A DNA stretch of 64,000 nucleotides from Shimwellia blattae DSM 4481 = NBRC 105725 (GCF_000262305.1 NC_017910.1:2480001-2544000), one strand, 5' to 3'; positions 34,321 to 41,978 are shown, counted from the first letter of the stretch. The notes: generated by a model from the letters alone, not told the origin. Made by a program: numbers and translations.

Positions 34321-35220
34321 TCAGGGCTCAGGGGCCACCACCGGTAGCGGCTGGCGTTTTTTGAGTTTAAGTTCACTGACCATCACCCCCAGAATAATCA
34401 GCGCCGCGCCGCCTATTGCCAGCACCGGTAGCTGCTCCCCGGCAAAGCGGCCAAAAATACCCGCCCATACCGGCTCCCCGGTATAGATAACCGTCGCCCG
34501 GGTCGGGGAGACGCTGCGCTGGGCCCAGTTCATGGTGACCTGGATAATCGCGCTGAAGATCCCAAGCCCGGCGGCTACCGCTATCAGCCCGGGGGGCAGT
34601 TCACCGGGAATGGTCTCCCCGGCCGGTATCGTGGCGGCAAAAGCCAGCACAGAGGCGGTGGCCAGCTGCACCACGGTGACCCGGCGAATATCCACCTTCC
34701 CCGCCCAGGCGCCAATCAGAATAATTTCCGCCGCGATAGCCACGGCGCTGGCCAGGGTAATGGCTTCTCCCAGGCCTACCCCCAGGCCCCCCTCCGGCCC
34801 GGCCAGTAACACCAGGCCGCAAAACGCCAGCGCCACACCAATCCATGACATCAGCCCCGGCATCCGCCCAAGGCAGATCCACTGTAGCAGCGGAACCAGC
34901 GGCACATACATGGCGGAAATAAATGCCGATTTGCTGCTGGAGATACTCGTCAGTCCCCAGGTTTGCAGGCTATAGCCGCAGGCAATGGCAATACCGACCA
35001 CCACACCGGCTTTAATTTCAAGCCAGGTTATACCGCGCAGGCAGCGGAAAGAGACGATAGCCACCGCGACAGCGGCGGTGGCAAAACGCAGGCCGACAAA
35101 AAACAGCGGCCCGCTCATGGTCACCGCATACTGAACAGCAAGAAAGGTTGCGCCCCAGAACATCGTGATAAGCATCAGGATGGCTTCCTGGGGAGAAAGG
35201 GAGATACGCGCGCGAATCAC
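34321..35220 (-). CDS. EamA/DMT-family exporter of unknown substrate
   Basis: A membrane protein of about 299 residues with ten hydrophobic spans in two homologous halves, the EamA repeat of the drug/metabolite transporter superfamily (for example ITMFWGATFLAVQYA near the start and WAQRSVSPTRATVIYTGEPVW in the second half). Members export amino acids, metabolites or drugs; the substrate cannot be predicted. The start is uncertain: a GTG at 35220 gives typical length, while the longest frame begins with TTG at 35286; neither has a good ribosome site. It occupies the place of the rutR/rut pyrimidine genes of E. coli, beside putA. Confidence 0.8.
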   Translation of the reverse strand: MIRARISLSPQEAILMLITMFWGATFLAVQYAVTMSGPLFFVGLRFATAAVAVAIVSFRCLRGITWLEIKAGVVVGIAIACGYSLQTWGLTSISSSKSAFISAMYVPLVPLLQWICLGRMPGLMSWIGVALAFCGLVLLAGPEGGLGVGLGEAITLASAVAIAAEIILIGAWAGKVDIRRVTVVQLATASVLAFAATIPAGETIPGELPPGLIAVAAGLGIFSAIIQVTMNWAQRSVSPTRATVIYTGEPVWAGIFGRFAGEQLPVLAIGGAALIILGVMVSELKLKKRQPLPVVAPEP

Positions 35221-35354
35221 GAATGAAATAACCAGTGTCTGAGAACAGGAGCTTATCAGTGTGCGATGACAATGCCGGATATTCAAGGTGATGCAGAAAT
35301 AAAAACCGCCGGAGTCACCCGGCGGTGTGCCTGTGGCGTAAAAGGCCGTGCGCC

Positions 35355-35531
35355 TTACTTATTGCGGGCGCCGCCGTGGCTATTTTTGCCGCCTTTACGC
35401 CCCGCTTCTGAAGCACGCTGCGGATCATTTTTGAAATTACCGCCGCTCATCTTCCCGCCTTTGCGGCCGGCTTCTGATGCGCGTTCACGATCTTCGGCAA
35501 AGTTTCCTGAGCCTCCGCGATGGTTTGCCAT
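35355..35531 (-). CDS. ymdF: KGG-motif stress protein YmdF
   Basis: A 58-residue, highly basic, glycine-rich protein of the YciG/YmdF family (general stress protein 10 type). Two nearly identical repeats, each ending in RASEAGRKGGK, fill most of it (about residues 17-27 and 39-49). The ATG at 35531 is preceded by a strong GGAGG ribosome site. Function is not established; relatives are induced in stationary phase and linked to motility or acid tolerance. E. coli has ymdF in the same location next to wrbA. It was found directly in the sequence because it is short. Confidence 0.93.
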   Translation of the reverse strand: MANHRGGSGNFAEDRERASEAGRKGGKMSGGNFKNDPQRASEAGRKGGKNSHGGARNK

Positions 35532-35916
35532 GCTATACCTCCGGGCCGGTAAATCATTAAGCCTGTGGGTTATCAGGCTACTCAGGCGGCCATATACTCG
35601 CTGCCGCTTAGTATAAGGGTAGCGTAACGTCTGGCCCGGACGCGGCTAAGGTTACATTCTGACACATCCACACCGCGCCCGCCCCCGGGTAATCCCGGCC
35701 GGTGACATTAACGCGTTCTTATCATTACCGAAGCCTGCGGCCAGAAAAATGTGACCTGATGCTACAGCCGCCGGAAAGGCAAATCGTGCGCAATCGCCGC
35801 CAGACTGGCTTTTTATTCGCCACCTGGCCCGACTTTTCGCACAGCCTGGCGGAGATGTACTACCCTTACCAGGGTATCTTTCAGGCTTGCTGACTGGTTA
35901 ATTAAGGAGAATAACA
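35532..35916. other. ymdF-wrbA intergenic region
   Basis: 385 bp presumably holding divergent promoters for ymdF and wrbA. A 63-codon frame at 35702-35893 has no ribosome site or recognisable similarity. No operator was identified. Confidence 0.4.
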
Positions 35917-36516
35917 ATGGCTGCAAAAGTGCTGGTACTTTACTACTCCATGTACGGACATATCGAGACCATGGCCCGGGCGGTTGCCGAGGGCGCCAGT
36001 AAAGTTGACGGTGTTGAGGTTGTCGTTAAGCGAGTGCCCGAGACCATGAACGCGGAAATTTTCGCCAAAGCGGGCGGGAAAGCCCAGACCGCACCGGTGG
36101 CAACGCCACAGGAGCTGGTGGACTATGATGCCATTATCTTCGGCACCCCAACCCGCTTCGGCAACATGTCTGGCCAGATGCGGACCTTCCTCGACCAGAC
36201 CGGCGGATTATGGGCGGCAGGCAGCCTGTACGGCAAACTGGCCAGCGTGTTCAGCTCCACGGGAACCGGCGGCGGCCAGGAACAAACGATCACCTCCACC
36301 TGGACCACGCTGGCCCACCACGGCATGGTGATTGTGCCGATCGGCTATGCGGCTCAGGAGTTGTTTGATATTTCGCAGGTCCGCGGCGGTACGCCCTATG
36401 GCGCCACCACCATTGCCGGTGGCGACGGTTCACGCCAGCCAAGCCCGGAAGAACTTGCCATTGCCCGCTATCAGGGGGAATATGTGGCAGGTTTAGCAGT
36501 GAAATTAAAAGCGTAA
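35917..36516 (+). CDS. wrbA: NAD(P)H:quinone oxidoreductase WrbA
   Basis: A 199-residue tetrameric FMN flavoprotein, flavodoxin-like, that reduces quinones by two electrons and so limits redox cycling. FMN-binding loops are visible: the phosphate loop YYSMYGHIETMA (residues 9-20), GTPTRFGNMSGQ (about 77-88) and STGTGGGQEQT (about 113-123). The ATG at 35917 follows a good TAAGGAGAATAACA element. E. coli wrbA is RpoS-dependent and precedes yccJ; the same pairing occurs here with 18 bp between them, so cotranscription is likely. Confidence 0.97.
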   Translation: MAAKVLVLYYSMYGHIETMARAVAEGASKVDGVEVVVKRVPETMNAEIFAKAGGKAQTAPVATPQELVDYDAIIFGTPTRFGNMSGQMRTFLDQTGGLWAAGSLYGKLASVFSSTGTGGGQEQTITSTWTTLAHHGMVIVPIGYAAQELFDISQVRGGTPYGATTIAGGDGSRQPSPEELAIARYQGEYVAGLAVKLKA

Positions 36517-36534
36517 TTATCTGAGGAGAAGTCA

Positions 36535-36762
36535 ATGGCAGATCAGCAGAACAAAGCCCACCACGTTGCGGAGTGGGCCAGCTTGCGTAATACCTCACTG
36601 GAAATTGCTGAGGCCATTTTTGAGCTTTGCAACTACGATGAGAAAAAGGCTGAGCAAGTCTGGGAAGACGGAAACGACGAAGTCTTACCCCTCGCCTTTA
36701 GCAAGACCGATAAAGACACCCTGTTCTGGGATGAGCAGACCATCGAACGCAAGGATCTGTAA
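36535..36762 (+). CDS. yccJ: PRK10318-type small protein YccJ
   Basis: A 75-residue acidic protein, nearly identical over its length to E. coli YccJ (AEWASLRNTSLEIAEAIFEL, VWEDGNDEVLPLAF). No known fold-based function. It follows wrbA by 18 bp with a TGAGGAG ribosome site and is closed by an intrinsic terminator, so wrbA-yccJ is a two-gene unit. Probable stationary-phase expression through the wrbA promoter is inferred from E. coli. Confidence 0.94.
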   Translation: MADQQNKAHHVAEWASLRNTSLEIAEAIFELCNYDEKKAEQVWEDGNDEVLPLAFSKTDKDTLFWDEQTIERKDL

Positions 36763-36780
36763 GCCTTTTTCACCAGACCA

Positions 36781-36805
36781 AACCCCGCCACAGGCGGGGT
36801 TTTTT
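36781..36805 (+). terminator. Terminator of wrbA-yccJ
   Basis: AACCCCGCC and GGCGGGGTT form a 9-bp stem with a 3-nt loop followed by a T-run, 19 bp after the yccJ stop. Confidence 0.95.
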
Positions 36806-36815
36806 ATGGGTGGTA

Positions 36816-38543
36816 CTACTTGCCGCTGGTGGCTGCCCCCTCTGGGGGCCGCCTATCAAAATCCCATAACCCGTTCTTCTGGTAAGGATCGCCAATCCAG
36901 CGGGTCTGCGCCCGGAAATCCCCATTCACCAGGCTATTGTGCGCCTCCCAGCCCTGATAACTCAGCCCGGCCATATCCGACCAGGTGTGAATAAACTGGG
37001 ACAGACTGTAGGGCCGGTCAGTCATACCCGTGTAGTCCTGCGGGTAGCGCTGCTGCCAGGAAGAGGAAACCCAGTGGAAATAGGGCACCGTGTACATGGC
37101 CCGGGTGGGTGCCCCCTCGTTGCGCCCCTGAATATTGTGGGGCGGTGTGTCGTAGACCTCTTCGCCGTGGTCGGAGAAAAACACCAGGAAACCATGCGGA
37201 TCCGTGGCCTTATACTGGTCGATAAGCGTGGCCACCACGTAATCGTTGTACAGGTTGGCGTTGTCATAATCGTTGTAAGAGGCCAGTTGCTGGCTATTCA
37301 GCCCCGGAGGAACCACCCCATCGGCACCGCTAAATTTCGCGTAGCTTTCGGGGAAGCGGTATTTATAGTTAATGTGGGTGCCCAGCAGGTGGACGATGAT
37401 AAGTTTCTTTTCGGCGCTATCTTCCAGGGCCTCCTGAAACGGGGCAAAGACCACGTCATCATACTGGCGGGCGCTCTGGGTGCGCTGATTGTTCATGTAA
37501 TACTGCTTATCCGTCTGCCGGGAGAACACCGTCAGCATAGTATTACGCTTGGTCATGGTCTGCTGGTTGGTTATCCAGAATGTTTTGTAGCCCGCCTGCT
37601 TCATCATATTCATCAGCGAGGGGCGGGTCAGATACAGATCAGGGTTCAGCTCGTCGGCAAAGGTCAGGATCTGCTGCATAATTTCAATGGTATAGGGGCG
37701 GGAGGACACCACATCATTAAACACCGTGAGCCGGGGGTCTGTGTTGCGCAGTGCATCCAGCAACGGAGTGGTTTCACGCCCGTAGCCGTACAGGCTCATG
37801 CGCCCGCGCTGGGTTGACTCCCCCAGCACCAGCACCAGGGTGCGCGGCTCTTCGCCGGTGCGGTCCTTAAGCCCTTCTAGCGGGGGCAGCTGATTATTTT
37901 CCTGCATCAGCCCCTGCAGGCTGCCGAGCTGGCAGCGATACTGATAATAGGCGCTGACCATCTGCCAGGGGGCGGCCGGTTCGATACGCGACATAATATG
38001 GGCGATAATCCGCGCCGCCTTACGGCGCCGGACCAGAATATCGCGCAGCAGCATATGGCCCAGCAGCGCATAAAAAATGGCGAAAGCCACCAGATAGCGC
38101 CACGGCACAGGCAAATAGACCGGCTGCAGGCGCGACCATAAAAACACCCCCACGGCGGTATAGAGCACCAGCACAATCGCCAGCCGGGCAGAGAAATACT
38201 GGCTGGCGTATTCTCTGGCTTCCGCCGCATTACTTTCAAACAGCGTAAACAGGACGCTTTGGGAAAATTCCTGACGGTAGATAACGTAATAGGCCAGTGA
38301 GCAGAGGGACGCGGCCCAGAGAATAATACCCACAACTGTTGCAATAACCATGGAATAGCCCGGGAATAAAAACGCCGGGATCAACCACAGGGAACTGAAC
38401 AGCAGCGAGTCACGCAGGCCGTTCGTACCACTGTGGCCGGAAATCAGAATAACCAGTTGTAATACAGTCGAAAAATACCAGAAAAAAACCAGCATCCAGC
38501 CCAGAGAGACCCAGCTGAAAGCCACAGGCAGCGTTGATAACAT
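36816..38543 (-). CDS. cptA: Phosphoethanolamine transferase of the CptA (EptC/YijP) type
   Basis: A 575-residue inner-membrane enzyme with five N-terminal spans (within residues ~10-170) and a periplasmic sulfatase-fold domain. The catalytic nucleophile is Thr244 in LGESTQRGRMS, and metal ligands appear in FFSDHGEEVYD and in VHLLGTH. It matches E. coli CptA closely (FWITNQQTMT, FSRQTDKQYYMN), which adds phosphoethanolamine to the lipopolysaccharide core. In E. coli cptA lies in another chromosomal region, so its presence between yccJ and serT is a positional difference. It diverges from the thioredoxin-like gene. Confidence 0.9.
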   Translation of the reverse strand: MLSTLPVAFSWVSLGWMLVFFWYFSTVLQLVILISGHSGTNGLRDSLLFSSLWLIPAFLFPGYSMVIATVVGIILWAASLCSLAYYVIYRQEFSQSVLFTLFESNAAEAREYASQYFSARLAIVLVLYTAVGVFLWSRLQPVYLPVPWRYLVAFAIFYALLGHMLLRDILVRRRKAARIIAHIMSRIEPAAPWQMVSAYYQYRCQLGSLQGLMQENNQLPPLEGLKDRTGEEPRTLVLVLGESTQRGRMSLYGYGRETTPLLDALRNTDPRLTVFNDVVSSRPYTIEIMQQILTFADELNPDLYLTRPSLMNMMKQAGYKTFWITNQQTMTKRNTMLTVFSRQTDKQYYMNNQRTQSARQYDDVVFAPFQEALEDSAEKKLIIVHLLGTHINYKYRFPESYAKFSGADGVVPPGLNSQQLASYNDYDNANLYNDYVVATLIDQYKATDPHGFLVFFSDHGEEVYDTPPHNIQGRNEGAPTRAMYTVPYFHWVSSSWQQRYPQDYTGMTDRPYSLSQFIHTWSDMAGLSYQGWEAHNSLVNGDFRAQTRWIGDPYQKNGLWDFDRRPPEGAATSGK

Positions 38544-38861
38544 AAAAATGATACCCTGTAAAAATAGCTAACCGGTAGCTGAATGCCCACGGGAAAGGGG
38601 CACTCAGCGTTATGTTGTTCGTTATGCGGTATATTGGACACTGCCGTTCAGAATTAATTCTGCGCGGGCGTTATTTTCCTCTGACGGTAACTATTGTCCT
38701 GACAAATATAATGGGCATATTTAAACGGTGGTTAACTGTTATAAATGTTCTGACATAACCCGGCCATTTTTTGTCATTAATGCGTCATAGTTTCAGGTTA
38801 TTGTGTTAGCGTTTTTGTCAAAAATCAGCACTCACGCCTGAACAGCATAAGGAGCCTGCCT
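38544..38861. other. Divergent region between cptA and the thioredoxin-fold gene
   Basis: 318 bp. Near the cptA side an imperfect inverted repeat (about 38577-38608, 10 of 11 pairs) sits in the likely cptA leader. AT-rich sequence at 38640-38830 should hold divergent promoters. No named operator was seen. Confidence 0.4.
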
Positions 38862-39002
38862 ATGAAAAACATCATCTCCCCCTGTGTCGGGGATCCTCAG
38901 CTTACTGTTTATCCCTTTATTCAACGAGGATCGTATGATCGATATCACTGCAGAAACCCTTTCCCGGGCACTCCGGGACACCAAAACACCTGTACTGCTT
39001 GA
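38862..39002 (+). CDS. Candidate upstream ORF overlapping the thioredoxin-fold gene
   Basis: A 46-codon frame, MKNIISPCVGDPQLTVY and onward, starts at ATG 38862 after an excellent AAGGAG ribosome site at optimal spacing (7 nt). It ends at 39002, 68 bp inside the next gene in another frame. It has no recognised similarity. It could be a leader peptide that couples or restricts translation of the downstream gene, or the ribosome site may belong to a decayed N-terminus. Evidence is limited to start-site quality and position. Confidence 0.35.
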   Translation: MKNIISPCVGDPQLTVYPFIQRGSYDRYHCRNPFPGTPGHQNTCTA

Positions 39003-39948
39003 TTTCTGGGCCCCCTGGTGCGCCCCCTGTATCGCCCTGGAGCCCTGGCTTGAACAGCTTGCCGCCCGCTATGGTGAGCAGCTGACCATACTGCGCTGCA
39101 ATGTGGATCAGGACAACGCGCTGATTGCCGAATATGGCCTGCGCGGTGTGCCCACCCTGATAGGCTTTGAACACGGCCAGGAGGTGGCGCGCTGCACCGG
39201 GGGTAACGTGGCGCAACTGCACGCCATGGTAAACCGCCTGCTGCAATCCCCGGAGCAGACCAGCACCGGTGGCGCTTTCAGTGGTGACAGCGCCCTGCGT
39301 TCGCAGGTGCTCGCCCGGGTACAACAGACACCGCCAGATGCCCTGCCCCGGCTGGTCGCCGGGTGGCTGCAACACCCGGCAACGGTTCCGGGCATTCCGC
39401 CCCTGGTCTGGCAAGTGATCCTCTTTCTGGCCCAGCAGTACCCGGAGCAGGAACGTAATCGTGTATTTACGCAGTTACTCAGCGCCATCCACACCGGGGC
39501 CCGCCTTTCGGACACGGGCCGGGTGCTGGCGCGGCACTTACTGATGCCGGAGCATTGCCGCCTTGGTTGCCTGTTTGATCTTACGCCCGCGCTGGCGGCC
39601 TGCTGGCAGGCATTGCAGCGCCTGCAACTGGCGCATTTGCAGGGAGAGGCGCAAAACGCAACAGAGTGGCAGGCGGCCCGGGATATGCTGGCACAGTGTC
39701 AGCAGGCAGAGGATCCGGCCATAGCCGCAGCGGCGGCCAGCCTGGCGCCGCTGGCATTCCCGGTCAACGGGGATGATTTGTCACTCTTTCTGGAGCTGTA
39801 TCGTCTGGCGTCTGATGAGCGGGCCGATCAGCTGTATCAGGACGGGCCAGAGCCAGATATGCAGGTTATCGAAAGCCACCTGCAGGAAACGCTGAAAGCC
39901 CATACCCGCCTGCTTGGTGAGGTTCTTGGCGCCGCGCGCGCGGCGTAA
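38935..39948 (+). CDS. Thioredoxin-fold protein with novel C-terminal helical region
   Basis: A 337-residue protein with no E. coli gene at this position. Residues 1-100 form a thioredoxin domain: LLDFWAPWCAPC places a CxxC redox site at Cys29-Cys32, and the cis-proline is Pro73 (RGVPTLIGF). Residues ~115-337 are Ala/Leu/Gln-rich and mainly helical, with no motif I recognise; the layout recalls CnoX (YbbN), but CnoX has a different active site. No signal peptide is visible, so it should act in the cytoplasm as a reductase or redox chaperone. Start is ATG 38935 after CGAGGA; 17 upstream codons are excluded. Confidence 0.8.
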   Translation: MIDITAETLSRALRDTKTPVLLDFWAPWCAPCIALEPWLEQLAARYGEQLTILRCNVDQDNALIAEYGLRGVPTLIGFEHGQEVARCTGGNVAQLHAMVNRLLQSPEQTSTGGAFSGDSALRSQVLARVQQTPPDALPRLVAGWLQHPATVPGIPPLVWQVILFLAQQYPEQERNRVFTQLLSAIHTGARLSDTGRVLARHLLMPEHCRLGCLFDLTPALAACWQALQRLQLAHLQGEAQNATEWQAARDMLAQCQQAEDPAIAAAAASLAPLAFPVNGDDLSLFLELYRLASDERADQLYQDGPEPDMQVIESHLQETLKAHTRLLGEVLGAARAA

Positions 39949-39984
39949 AAATACCGGGGCTGTGGGTAATATCCTGCCGCCCCG

Positions 39985-40335
39985 GCATTTCCCCTAGGGC
40001 GTTTGCCTCTTTGCCTGGTAATCCTCCCGGGGTCACCGCTTCCGCTACCTGCAACCCGGCATTATTCAGACAGATTGTTGGTGCAGCTTTACAGCCTTCA
40101 AGTGCTGCTTTTGCCGCCGCCACGATTTCCGGTGTCGCACCCACTATCATTGCACCGCCGGCCACACCCGCAACACCGGCTGAGACGATAAGGTTTCCTT
40201 CAGCAATGCCTTTCGCTATACCTGCCTTACAGGCTGTATCACAGTCCGGTGTCTTTCCGAACCAGAAGCCCAGATCTGAACCGGCTGCCGCGCCCAGCGC
40301 ATTATTCTCAACTAAATTTTCTAATGGGATCAGGT
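39985..40335 (-). pseudogene. Remnant of a CdiA-type contact-dependent inhibition toxin (VENN region)
   Basis: On the minus strand an open stretch reads PLENLVENNALG, with VENN at 40301-40312, then FWFGKTPDCDTACKAGIAKG, VGATPEIVAAAKAALEGCKA and LCLNNAGLQVAEAV-like text. This pattern is characteristic of the region just after the VENN motif that joins CdiA/haemagglutinin stalks to their variable C-terminal toxins. There is no start, no filamentous stalk, no toxin domain beyond EANALGEMPG, and no cdiB or cdiI nearby. The upstream side is cut by the transposase fragment at about 40336. It is a dead fragment. Confidence 0.75.
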
Positions 40336-40339
40336 ATCG

Positions 40340-40750
40340 GGGCGCGGCCCTGACCTGTGGCAGACGGTTCCGGACGTTTAATGTGGTGGATGATTTTAAC
40401 CGCGAAGCCCTGGCCATTGAAATCGATCTGAATATCCCGGCGCAGCGGGTGGTCCGGGTACTGGACAGGATTGGATACCCTCTGAAACTCAGGATGGACA
40501 ACGGACCAGAACTGGTGTCAGTCACACTGGCTCAGTGGGCGGAGGAGCACCATGTTGAACTGGAATTTGTCCGCCCGGGAAAACCGACTGAAAACGCGTT
40601 CTGTTCAGGACACTGAATGAAGTAAGGGAAATAACAGAGCGCTGGCTGACGGAATATAACAGCGAGCGACCTCATGAATCCCTGAACAACCTGACGCCGG
40701 AAGAATACCGGCTGATGGCTGAAAACCCGGAAATCTCAAAAAGTGCGTAG
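40340..40750 (+). pseudogene. IS3-family transposase OrfB remnant, frameshifted
   Basis: Frames on the plus strand spell TCGRRFRTFNVVDDFNREAL, then RMDNGPELVSVTLAQWAEEH, then KPTENAFCSGH and a stop; in another frame EITERWLTEYNSERPHESLN and LTPEEYRLMAENPEISK follow. These are the last third of an IS3-family integrase: the two catalytic Asp residues (VVDDFN, RMDNGPE) remain, but the segment with the catalytic Glu is deleted at the frame change (about 40605-40615). A second small deletion shortens the DRI-GYPLK joint. OrfA and the element ends were not found, so it cannot transpose. Confidence 0.85.
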
Positions 40751-40860
40751 AACTAAAACGGGTATGCTTACACTGATTTATAACCGCAAAACAAAAGTGT
40801 CCCCCACCTTCGGCAGGACATCGATTCAGGAAAAATATTCTAAGTCTATTCTGACGATCC

Positions 40861-40894
40861 AAAGCAAAAAGGGGTTACCTTTCGGTAACCCCTT
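40861..40894 (-). terminator. Terminator of tRNA-Ser(UGA)
   Basis: An 11-bp stem (40869-40879 with 40884-40894) starts 8 nt past the tRNA CCA; on the minus strand it is followed by TTTTTGCTTT. Confidence 0.92.
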
Positions 40895-40902
40895 CTTTTA
40901 TA

Positions 40903-40990
40903 TGGCGGAAGCGCAGAGATTCGAACTCTGGGACCCTTTCGAGTCGCCGGTTTTCAAGACCGGTGCCTTCAACCGCTCGGCCACACTTCC
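40903..40990 (-). tRNA. serT: tRNA-Ser(UGA)
   Basis: An 88-nt class II tRNA on the minus strand, GGAAGTGTGG at the 5' end pairing with CGCTTCC before CCA (CCA encoded). The anticodon UGA complements 40954-40956 and reads UCA/UCG serine codons; the long variable arm is present. It corresponds to E. coli serT beside yccA. Its 3' end faces the decayed CDI and IS remnants, the side on which mobile elements integrate at tRNA genes. Confidence 0.97.
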
Positions 40991-41002
40991 GGAATGAGGC
41001 GA

Positions 41003-41031
41003 ACTATAAACATCCCCCGGGCCGCTGTAAA
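41003..41031 (-). promoter_or_regulatory. serT promoter
   Basis: On the minus strand TTTACA (41031-41026) and TATAGT (41008-41003) are separated by 17 bp and lie just upstream of the tRNA 5' end. Confidence 0.8.
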
Positions 41032-41297
41032 GCGGGAATGTGTTCAACCGCCGCAAAAATCACCAATTCGTGTTTTTATGGTGAATATTCAGCCATTACG
41101 CTCAGTTATCCGCCGGGGAACGGAGCACTTCGCGGCCAGCAACTATAATAAAACAGAGATCAGCAGGGGAAACATTTTCCGCATCCCCCCTACTGGTACA
41201 ATCCGTGCTGAGTAAAGATGGGTAAAAGCCCTTCCCCCCTGAACAGGGCTTTTCTATTCTCATAAGCTGACAACACCTGTAATTAGAGAGAGTTATT
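41032..41297. other. Region upstream of yccA with an isolated terminator
   Basis: No supported gene. TATAAT at 41144-41149 lacks a good -35 partner. A terminator at 41224-41254 lies before yccA in the yccA direction, suggesting a short leader or small RNA. The yccA start is preceded by TTAGAGAGAG. Confidence 0.45.
41224..41254 (+). terminator. Terminator-like hairpin upstream of yccA
   Basis: AAAAGCCCT and AGGGCTTTT form a perfect 9-bp stem with a 12-nt loop and T-rich tail, 44 bp before the yccA start codon. Confidence 0.75.
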
Positions 41298-41957
41298 ATG
41301 GATCGCATTGTTACCTCTTCACGCGACCGTACATCGCTACTGAGTACGCACAAAGTTCTGCGTAATACCTATTTCCTGTTAAGCCTGACGCTGGCATTTT
41401 CAGCACTGACGGCGACCGCCAGCACCGTATTTGCACTGCCCGCTCCGGGGCTGATTCTGACACTGGTCGGCATGTATGGTCTGATGTTCCTCACCTATCG
41501 TCTGGCAAATAAGCCCACCGGTATTCTGGCGGCATTTGCCTTTACCGGCTTCCTGGGTTACATCCTCGGGCCGATTCTGAACGCTTACCTGTCGGCCGGT
41601 ATGGGCGACGTTATCGCCATGGCGCTGGGCGGCACGGCGCTGGTGTTCTTCTGCTGCTCCGCTTATGTGCTGACCACCCGCAAAGATATGTCGTTCCTCG
41701 GCGGTATGCTGATGGCGGGTATCGTTGTGGTCTTGATCGGGATGGTGGCGAATATCTTCCTGCAGCTGCCGGCGCTGCATCTGGCTATCAGCGCGGTATT
41801 TATTCTGATCTCTTCAGGTGCCATCCTGTTTGAAACCAGCAATATTATCCGCGGCGGTGAAACCAACTATATCCGCGCCACAGTGAGCCTTTACGTCTCC
41901 CTGTACAATATTTTTGTCAGCCTGCTCAGCATTCTGGGCTTTGCCAGCCGCGATTAA
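41298..41957 (+). CDS. yccA: FtsH modulator YccA (Bax inhibitor-1 family)
   Basis: A 219-residue inner-membrane protein with seven spans, belonging to the BI-1/TMBIM family. In E. coli YccA is a substrate and modulator of the FtsH-HflKC protease and can protect jammed SecY translocons from degradation. The N-terminal cytosolic tail MDRIVTSSRDRTSLLSTHKV, which FtsH uses to begin degradation, is retained. The terminal part NYIRATVSLYVSLYNIF has the family pattern. It is monocistronic with a terminator downstream. Confidence 0.96.
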   Translation: MDRIVTSSRDRTSLLSTHKVLRNTYFLLSLTLAFSALTATASTVFALPAPGLILTLVGMYGLMFLTYRLANKPTGILAAFAFTGFLGYILGPILNAYLSAGMGDVIAMALGGTALVFFCCSAYVLTTRKDMSFLGGMLMAGIVVVLIGMVANIFLQLPALHLAISAVFILISSGAILFETSNIIRGGETNYIRATVSLYVSLYNIFVSLLSILGFASRD

Positions 41958-41978
41958 GACCTGGCAACTGAATAACCC

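Noticed and set aside
35702..35893. 63-codon plus-strand frame before wrbA
   Set aside because: No ribosome site and no similarity; it covers the expected wrbA promoter.
39954..39995. Hairpin after the thioredoxin-fold gene as a terminator
   Set aside because: The 7-bp stem has a long loop and only CATTTCCCC behind it; too weak to call.
39866..40525. Long minus-strand frame taken as a complete gene
   Set aside because: Its first ~63 residues are antisense of the IS transposase and its last ~40 antisense of the thioredoxin-fold gene; only the middle resembles CdiA.
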